Source: JAQGMO01 sp050954505
GTDB lineage: Bacteria; Pseudomonadota; Gammaproteobacteria; Burkholderiales; Burkholderiaceae_D
Direction: 5' to 3'
DNA length: 29,769 bases
NCBI GenBank assembly: GCA_050954505.1
Contig: JBPBPY010000042.1
Coordinates: forward strand, 1 to 29,769
The position numbers and the translations under genes were made by a program. This document shows, in pieces, positions 24,183-29,769 of this stretch. The notes under the pieces are model-generated. The model had not been told where the DNA came from and ran no database searches. It worked only from the letters and a program-made list of their open reading frames with translations. Position 1 is the first letter of the stretch. Every line of letters starts with the position of its first letter.

Positions 24183-25869
24183 GTGGTCCACGGCCTGCCT
24201 CGATTGGTCTGACCGAATCCGGCAAGGCCGCTCGATCATCCCGCCACCGATATTTCCGGCCCAGGCTGAGGAAGCGCTGGCCGTGTTCCGAGCGCTCAAG
24301 ATCGTGGACGCACCAGGCAGCCCTACGTTCGGCGAATCGTGCGCCCCCTGGGTGTTTGATCTGGTGGCATCGATCTTCGGCGCCTACGATGCCGAGAGCG
24401 GCCGCCGGCTGATTACCGAATGGTTCGTGCTGATTCCAAAGAAGAACAGCAAGAGCACGATTGCCGCCGGCATCATGATGACGGCGCTGATATTGAACTG
24501 GCGCGCCTCGGGTGAATTTACCGTCATCGCGCCCACCATCGAGGTGGCTGGCAATGCGTTTTCCCCGGCGCGCGACATGGTCGAGAAAGACGAAGACCTT
24601 GATGCGCTGATGCAGGTACAGAGGCACGTCAAGACGATCACGCACCGCGAGACGAATGCCACGCTCAAGGTGGTGGCAGCAGACAGCAACACCGTGTCGG
24701 GCAAGAAGTCAATCGGCACCCTGGTCGAAGAACTGTGGTTGTTCGGTAAGCAAGCCAACGCTGCAGCGATGTTCCGGGAAGCCATCGGCGGCCTGGCGTC
24801 GCGCCCGGAGGGCTTTGTCATCTACGTGACGACGCAATCCGACGATCCGCCAGCTGGTGTGTTCAAAGAAAAGTTGGACTATGCGCGGGGCGTGCGCGAC
24901 GGGAAAATCATTGACCCCGGGTTCGTGCCGATCATCTTCGAGCATCCCGACGACATGGTCGCTTCGAAAGAAAACCTGCTGGCTAAGAACCTGGCGATGG
25001 TGAACCCGAACATAGGGTATTCGGTTGATCGGGCATTCCTCGATCGCGAGTATGGCAAGGCGCAAATCGGCGGAGAAGCTAAACTGCGAGAGTTCCTGGC
25101 CAAGCATGCCAACGTCGAAATCGGCATGAATTTGCGGTCGGACCGATGGACTGGCGCCGACTTCTGGGAACGCCAGGCCGTGCCGGCCTTCACCCTGGCC
25201 GAGCTGTTGCAGCGGTCGGAGGTCGTCACGGTCGGCATTGACGGCGGCGGGCTGGACGATTTGCTGGGCCTGGCCGTGGTGGGACGTGAACGAGAAACCG
25301 GCAAGTGGCTGCTGTGGGTTCATGCATGGGCCCACCCGGTGGCGATCGAGCGCCGTAGGGGCGAGGAAAGCAAGTACCGAGACTTTGAGAAAGACGGCGA
25401 CCTGACCATTATCGAAGCGTTACCCGGCGACGTGGCCCAGGTTGCGACGGTCGTGGCACAAATTTACGATTCCGGAAAACTTGCTTCGGTAGGGATTGAC
25501 CCAGAGAAAACGCATAAGGTCATGTTTCAGTCCTTGATCGACTCTGGAATACCAGAGGCTTTATGTTTCCAGATCCCCCAGGGGTGGAAGCTGGTCGGCG
25601 CGATCAGTGTTGCCGAGCGAAGGCTGGCCGAGGGCATTCTCATTCATGGCGGCCAGGCGTTGATGGCTTGGGCCGTCAGCAATGCGCGAGTGGTTGCGTC
25701 CGGAAACGCAATCTTAATCACCAAACAGGTCAGCGGCAGTGCCAAGATCGATCCGCTCATGGCGACTTTTAATGCTGTTCTCTTGATGAGCATGAACCCG
25801 GAGGCGGCCGGCAACTATGCCCAGGCACTGGCAGACCCAATCAAAATTATGAGGCGACCACGGCAATGA
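24175..25869 (+). CDS. Terminase large subunit (HK97 type)
   Basis: 564 residues; the packaging motor and nuclease. The ATPase has the Walker A-like LIPKKNSKST (about 86-95) and the Walker B segment TLVEELW (182-188). The RNase H-like nuclease begins at VTVGIDGGGLDD (about 351-362) and continues through VGIDPEKTHKV. Length and layout fit the Terminase_1 family. It follows HNH and TerS and precedes the portal, the usual order. Confidence 0.95.
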   Translation: MPEWSTACLDWSDRIRQGRSIIPPPIFPAQAEEALAVFRALKIVDAPGSPTFGESCAPWVFDLVASIFGAYDAESGRRLITEWFVLIPKKNSKSTIAAGIMMTALILNWRASGEFTVIAPTIEVAGNAFSPARDMVEKDEDLDALMQVQRHVKTITHRETNATLKVVAADSNTVSGKKSIGTLVEELWLFGKQANAAAMFREAIGGLASRPEGFVIYVTTQSDDPPAGVFKEKLDYARGVRDGKIIDPGFVPIIFEHPDDMVASKENLLAKNLAMVNPNIGYSVDRAFLDREYGKAQIGGEAKLREFLAKHANVEIGMNLRSDRWTGADFWERQAVPAFTLAELLQRSEVVTVGIDGGGLDDLLGLAVVGRERETGKWLLWVHAWAHPVAIERRRGEESKYRDFEKDGDLTIIEALPGDVAQVATVVAQIYDSGKLASVGIDPEKTHKVMFQSLIDSGIPEALCFQIPQGWKLVGAISVAERRLAEGILIHGGQALMAWAVSNARVVASGNAILITKQVSGSAKIDPLMATFNAVLLMSMNPEAAGNYAQALADPIKIMRRPRQ

Positions 25870-26039
25870 AATTTCTTCCACCCTACGCAGTTGGCCTGCT
25901 GGCGCTGGCGCTCGGCTGGTCGCTGGTCGCCGCCGGCGTGTTTTTGCTGGCCGGCCTAGGGTGGGCATTGATTTCTGGCGCCGCACCGTTCGTCGTGCTC
26001 GCCATCGTGATATTCCGGGGTATCGCTCGTGCAATATAA
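25866..26039 (+). CDS. Small membrane protein between TerL and portal (57 aa)
   Basis: ATG 25866 overlaps the TerL stop (ATGA) and its TAA lies inside the start of the portal gene. The product is two hydrophobic stretches, YAVGLLALALGWSLVAAGVF then LLAGLGWALI and PFVVLAIVIFRGI, with a short polar end: two predicted membrane helices. Small membrane proteins in this slot are frequent in HK97-type phages; their role is unclear. A holin-like role is possible but unsupported. Confidence 0.7.
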   Translation: MKFLPPYAVGLLALALGWSLVAAGVFLLAGLGWALISGAAPFVVLAIVIFRGIARAI

Positions 26040-27297
26040 AACGCTGTCTGACATTCTCGGTCTAGGCATGAGCGTGAAGTCCATCGGGTCGAAAGAAAGC
26101 GGTTTCTTTCCAAAATGGGGCTTCAACACCGGCTCAACATGGTCCGGCAAGTCCATCACCGCCGATTCTGCCCTGCAAAACGACACCGTTTGGGCGTGCG
26201 TGAAGCTCATTTCCGAGGCCGTTTCGACCTTGCCACTCGGGTTTTATAAGCGCACCACGGGTGGCGGACGCGAATCGGCGCCCGATCATCCGCTATACGA
26301 ACTGCTACACAACCAGCCAAACGCTCGAATGTCAGCGGTGAACTACTGGCAGGCCGTGTCTGCGTCGCTGCTTTTGTGGGGAAATTCGTACACCGAGATC
26401 TTCCGCAGCGGAAACCGTATCGTTTCGCTGGAATTTCTGGACCCCAGTCGCGTGCGACTGTCCCGGGATAGTGATGGCTTTCTGCAATACGAATACATCA
26501 GCGGCACCGTGACGCGCCCGATCGCGCGCCGCAACATGATGCACATAAAGTCGTTCACGCTCAACGGCGAGGTAGGGTTGTCCGCCATTCAGTACGGGCG
26601 CAATGCCATCGGCAGCGCCATTGCGGCTGACCAGGCCAGCGATGAGACATTTCGTGATGCCTCACGCGCGAACGCCGTGGTGCAGGTCGACAACGTCCTG
26701 ACCAAGGAACAGCGCTCCCAGATCGGCGGACACATCGAGGACGTGTCACAAAACGGAGGCGTCTATGTACTTGAAAAAGGCATGGGATACCAAAGCCTCA
26801 AGTTCAATCCCGTAGATGCCGAGCTGCTGGCGAGCCGCGCGTTCTCGGTAGAGACCATCTGCCGCTGGTTCCGCGTGCCACCGGTGATGATCGGCCACGG
26901 CGACAAGCAGTCGAGCTGGCCGACCAGCACTGATGCGCAAGGCGCTTTGTTTGTGCGCTACGTTTTGCGCGCCTGCATCTTGGGGATTGAACAGGAAATT
27001 CGCCGAGCCCTACTGACGCCGGCCGAGCGTACTCAGTATTTCGCCGAATACTCGGTCGAAGGTCTGTTGCGCGGCGACACCGCTGCCAGGTCAGCCTTTT
27101 ACGCGACGGCCCTGCAAAACGGGTACATGACGTCGAACGAAGTGCGCGCGCTCGAGAACCTGCCACCGGTGGCGGGTGGCGACGAATTGCGCGTGCAATC
27201 GAATTTGGTGCCACTTGCGCAGTTAGGGCAAGCCAATGGCGCCAGCGCCGCGCGCTCCGCGTTGCTCACGTGGCTCAATGACAAGGACAAAGAATGA
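26029..27297 (+). CDS. HK97-family portal protein
   Basis: 422 residues from GTG 26029 (an in-frame ATG at 26068 is an alternative). Family landmarks are DTVWACVKLISEAVSTLPLGFYKR, DHPLYELLHNQPNARMSA and an ELLASRAFSVETICRWFRVPPVMIG segment, then the C-terminal EVRALENLPPVAGGD. Twelve copies would form the channel through which TerL packs DNA. Its stop overlaps the protease start. Confidence 0.95.
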   Translation: MQYKTLSDILGLGMSVKSIGSKESGFFPKWGFNTGSTWSGKSITADSALQNDTVWACVKLISEAVSTLPLGFYKRTTGGGRESAPDHPLYELLHNQPNARMSAVNYWQAVSASLLLWGNSYTEIFRSGNRIVSLEFLDPSRVRLSRDSDGFLQYEYISGTVTRPIARRNMMHIKSFTLNGEVGLSAIQYGRNAIGSAIAADQASDETFRDASRANAVVQVDNVLTKEQRSQIGGHIEDVSQNGGVYVLEKGMGYQSLKFNPVDAELLASRAFSVETICRWFRVPPVMIGHGDKQSSWPTSTDAQGALFVRYVLRACILGIEQEIRRALLTPAERTQYFAEYSVEGLLRGDTAARSAFYATALQNGYMTSNEVRALENLPPVAGGDELRVQSNLVPLAQLGQANGASAARSALLTWLNDKDKE

Positions 27298-27974
27298 ACC
27301 GTAAATCTACCGCCGGACTGCAAACGCGGGACTTCAATTTCGAAATCAAGGCCGTCGATAAAGACGGTTTTTTTTCGGGCTACGGTTCCGTATTTGGCGT
27401 CAAGGACAGCTATGGCGAGGTGGTCGCACCGGGTGCATTCAAGTCCAGCATCGCCGCGCGCGCCGAGCGCAACCGCAAATTGCCGATCTTGTGGCAGCAC
27501 CGCAGCGGCGAACCGCTGGGCGTATACAGCGTGGTCAAGGAAGACGCCACCGGCCTCTACATGGAAGGCAATCTGCTCATCAACGAAGTGGCCCAGGCCA
27601 AGGAAGCGCACGCGCTGATCAAGGCAGGCGCCGTCACCGGTCTATCGATCGGCTACTACGTCAAAGCCGACAGCTGGAACGAAAAAGACAAGATCCGCAC
27701 CTTGACTGAAGTCGATTTGCAGGAAACCAGCATCGTGACATTCCCCGCCAATGACGAAGCGCGGGTCGAGTATGTCAAGTCAATGGAACACATCATCAAG
27801 TCGGGCCGCGTGCCGACCCTACCCGAATTTGAGGACTTCCTGCGAGAGGCCGGGTTCTCGAAATCGCAAGCCACTGTCATCGCTGGCAAAGGCTTGCGCG
27901 AACTGCTTACCCGGAGTGATTCCGGCAGCGAATACAGCGAAATTATTTCCGCGCTGCGGGACTTCAAACTTTAA
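27294..27974 (+). CDS. HK97-family prohead protease
   Basis: 226 residues. Catalytic His in LPILWQHR (about 69) and Ser in AVTGLSIGY (about 118), followed by VDLQETSIVTFPANDEA, the characteristic end of the protease core. It should cleave the scaffold-like delta domain from the capsid protein during head maturation. The start ATG overlaps the portal TGA. The last 60 residues are a helical tail that may guide it into the prohead. Confidence 0.95.
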   Translation: MNRKSTAGLQTRDFNFEIKAVDKDGFFSGYGSVFGVKDSYGEVVAPGAFKSSIAARAERNRKLPILWQHRSGEPLGVYSVVKEDATGLYMEGNLLINEVAQAKEAHALIKAGAVTGLSIGYYVKADSWNEKDKIRTLTEVDLQETSIVTFPANDEARVEYVKSMEHIIKSGRVPTLPEFEDFLREAGFSKSQATVIAGKGLRELLTRSDSGSEYSEIISALRDFKL

Positions 27975-27989
27975 AACCATAGGAATCAC

Positions 27990-29153
27990 ATGCCTACTCC
28001 AGACGACGTTATCGAAATCAAGAAATCCATCGAAAAAATCACCGACCAAGTGCGGGAAAAAGGCGAGGAAGCCCTGGCCGAGGCCAAGGAAGGTCGTAAC
28101 ATTTCGCAGAAAGCCAAAGAAAGCGTCGACGAATTGCTCATCACGGTCAATGGCTTGACGGCAGAAGTGCGTGAGATCGAGCAAAAACAGGTCGCCCGCA
28201 CGGCGGCTCCACAACGCGAAAAGAGCTACGGCGAGCAGATCGTCGAGTCTGACCTGTACAAAAACCTGATGGCCAAAGGTGGTCGCGGCACCATCAGCAT
28301 GGATTTGAAGCAGGTGAACTCGGCTGCAGCCGGCGCGCTGATCCGGCCACTGTACGAAACGGATATCGTGGCATTGCCACAGCGCCGTTTCACCGTCCGC
28401 GACCTGCTGCCAGTGGTTCCCATCACCACAAGTTCGGTGGATTACCCGAAACAGCTGACCCGCACGAATAACGCTGCGACCGTGGCAGAGTCAGCCGCCA
28501 AGCCGTATTCCGACTACACCTGGGGCAACGCCACGGCGCCAGTGCGCGTGATCGCCCACCTGGCCAAGCTAACCCGCCAGGCAATGGACGATGCACCGCG
28601 CCTGATCGCTGAAGTCGACGCCGAAATGCGCTACGGCCTGTCGTTGGTGGAAGAAGCCCAACTGCTCAATGGCAATGGTACCGGCCAAAATCTGTCCGGC
28701 ATCATGACCCAAGGCTCGGCATACGTGGCGCCGATTACCATTTCGGGCGCCACGTCGCTCGACATGCTGCGTCTGGCCATGCTGCAAGCCGCTTTGGCGC
28801 TGTACCCAGCCGATGGCATCGTGCTGTCGCAGCAAGACTGGGCCCGCATCCAACTGCAGAAGACCACCGATGGCGCCTACCTGTTCGCCAACCCACAAGG
28901 CACCGTTGAGGCGCGTCTGTGGGGTCTGCCGGTGGTGGATACCCCGGCAATGGCCGTCGATGCGTTCCTGGTGGGCGCTTTCCGCTTTGGCGCCACCCTG
29001 TACGACCGCATGGGCGTCGAAATCCTGATCTCAACCGAAAACGTTGACGATTTCGAAAAGAACTTGGCCACCATGCGCGCTGAAGAGCGCATTGCATTGG
29101 CGGTCAAGCGTCCAGCGTCGTTCGTAGTGGGCGACTTCGGCCTGGTGGCTTAA
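27990..29153 (+). CDS. HK97-family major capsid protein
   Basis: 387 residues. Residues 1 to about 75 are a charged coiled coil (EIKKSIEKITDQVREKGEEALAEAKEG...), the delta domain expected to be removed by the protease. The HK97 fold follows: IRPLYETDIVALPQRRFTVRDLLPVVPI, AHLAKLTRQAMDDAPRL, the long helix of EVDAEMRYGLSLVEEAQLLNGNGTG, and the end WGLPVVDTPAM...AFRFGATLYDRMGVEI. A GGA lies before the ATG. Confidence 0.96.
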   Translation: MPTPDDVIEIKKSIEKITDQVREKGEEALAEAKEGRNISQKAKESVDELLITVNGLTAEVREIEQKQVARTAAPQREKSYGEQIVESDLYKNLMAKGGRGTISMDLKQVNSAAAGALIRPLYETDIVALPQRRFTVRDLLPVVPITTSSVDYPKQLTRTNNAATVAESAAKPYSDYTWGNATAPVRVIAHLAKLTRQAMDDAPRLIAEVDAEMRYGLSLVEEAQLLNGNGTGQNLSGIMTQGSAYVAPITISGATSLDMLRLAMLQAALALYPADGIVLSQQDWARIQLQKTTDGAYLFANPQGTVEARLWGLPVVDTPAMAVDAFLVGAFRFGATLYDRMGVEILISTENVDDFEKNLATMRAEERIALAVKRPASFVVGDFGLVA

Positions 29154-29159
29154 TCAAAC

Positions 29160-29181
29160 GGCGCCGGCTTCGGTCGGCGCC
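29160..29181 (+). other. Stable UUCG hairpin behind the capsid gene
   Basis: GGCGCCG (29160-29166) pairs with CGGCGCC (29175-29181). The inner bases form G-U and C-G pairs closing a UUCG tetraloop (29169-29172), giving a nine-pair helix. No T-run follows, so it is likely to protect the 3' end of the capsid message or lower downstream expression rather than terminate. Confidence 0.6.
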
Positions 29182-29194
29182 TGTTGGAGCAAAA

Positions 29195-29401
29195 ATGAAA
29201 ATCAAATTGTTGAAGCACATCCTGGTAGGCGATGCTGATGTCATGGTCACCAAGCGCGGCGAGGTTGTCGATGTCCCGGACGCACAGGGCAAAGATTTCA
29301 TCGAAGCCGGCCATGCCGAAGAATGGGATGGCAAGCAAGCGCCCGCCTTGGAAAACAAGATGGTTGACGAGCTAACCAAGTCGACCAAGAAAGCGAAATA
29401 A
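29195..29401 (+). CDS. Small head-module protein (68 aa)
   Basis: Starts at ATG 29195 with GGAG upstream. The product reads MKIKLLKHILVGDADVMVTKRGEVVDVPD, then a G-K-FIEAGHAEEW segment and a Lys-rich tail. Short proteins of this layout often follow the HK97 capsid gene and may be capsid accessory proteins; the function is not proven. Confidence 0.7.
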   Translation: MKIKLLKHILVGDADVMVTKRGEVVDVPDAQGKDFIEAGHAEEWDGKQAPALENKMVDELTKSTKKAK

Positions 29402-29404
29402 CCC

Positions 29405-29769
29405 ATGCCCATCGCCTCAACCGATATCCAGCTGCGTCTGTCCGGCGGCGCCTCGAACGCTGTCCAGGGTGCATCGCTGGGCGGCGTCAAGTCCAGCAAT
29501 CTGGCCGCTGCCAGCATATTCGACGATGTCAGCGCCGCCGAATCGTCGGCCGGCGATGTCGAAGTCCGCTGTATCTATGTGCACAACGCACATGCCACGC
29601 TCACGCTGCAAAACGCGGTGGCCTGGTTTCCTGCCAATACCCCAAGCACCTCGACCGTTGTCGAGCTGGGCGTAGGCACGAGCGCCGTCAATGGCACCGA
29701 ACAGACCGTCACGGACGAGAACACTGCGCCATCTGGCGTGACCTTCGTGGCCGGCGCTACCAAGGCTGC
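29405..29769 (+). CDS. Phage structural-region protein, 3' end outside window
   Basis: Open from ATG 29405 to the window edge (121 codons), three bases after the previous stop. The visible part reads ASTDIQLRLSGGASN, a SLGGVKSSN segment, then strand-rich sequence (GDVEVRCIYVHNAHATLTLQNAVAWFP). This resembles phage structural-region proteins of unknown detail, with beta-sandwich character. The end is missing, so length and family are uncertain. Confidence 0.65.
   Translation, partial: MPIASTDIQLRLSGGASNAVQGASLGGVKSSNLAAASIFDDVSAAESSAGDVEVRCIYVHNAHATLTLQNAVAWFPANTPSTSTVVELGVGTSAVNGTEQTVTDENTAPSGVTFVAGATKA

Overview
The window looks like a piece of a betaproteobacterial chromosome (Burkholderiales, probably Oxalobacteraceae; this is inferred from gene style and moderately high GC, not proven) into which a temperate, HK97-type tailed phage has integrated. 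Bases 1-5444 are host DNA. Bases from about 5445 to the right edge are prophage, whose right end lies outside the window.

Host part. A very long surface or secreted protein gene (DUF4347 domain, then a right-handed beta-helix with a strict 360-bp super-repeat, then a Pro/Ala linker and a cadherin-like module) fills 2-4958. It is broken by two in-frame stop codons and two frameshifts, so it is a pseudogene. Behind it lie a consensus sigma70 promoter, a gene-free stretch of about 135 bp ending in a good intrinsic terminator (candidate small RNA), and tRNA-Cys(GCA). The phage has integrated at the 3' end of that tRNA.

Prophage left arm (minus strand, 16249 down to 5513). This is one tightly packed early operon read toward the tRNA: an unknown protein, a DUF2800 RecB/Cas4-like nuclease, a DUF2815 ssDNA-binding protein, a coiled-coil protein, a family-A DNA polymerase with exonuclease domain, two unknown proteins, an HNH endonuclease, an unknown protein, a VRR-NUC nuclease, a 32-residue membrane peptide, a SNF2-type helicase, a DUF5664 nucleotide-hydrolase-like protein, a DUF4224 protein (probable excisionase) and a tyrosine integrase carrying a 1-nt frameshift.

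Control region (16250-18315). A CI-like S24 repressor (minus) faces a Cro-like HTH protein (plus). Five copies of a 17-bp operator occur, three over the early leftward promoter (16270-16331) and two between repressor and Cro (18006-18045), a lambda-like OL/OR layout. Two small genes (a zinc-ribbon protein and a coiled-coil membrane protein) lie directly behind the repressor, where lambda carries rexAB, and end at tandem terminators.

Right arm. A primase-polymerase/AAA helicase (18459-20447) is followed by a convergent XRE regulator (20458-20949). Next comes a 500-bp gene-free region with an iteron-like array of TGTCCCA heptamers phased at 11 bp and a second TTCCA-rich cluster. A Q-like Cys4 zinc-finger protein, an untranslated control region with a terminator, several small genes and an HNH nuclease follow. 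The HK97 packaging and head module then runs TerS, unknown, TerL, small membrane protein, portal, prohead protease, major capsid protein, a small head protein and a partial gene at the right edge. Replication functions are split between both arms (polymerase, SSB and nucleases left; primase-helicase right), so both promoters of the switch must fire for phage DNA synthesis.
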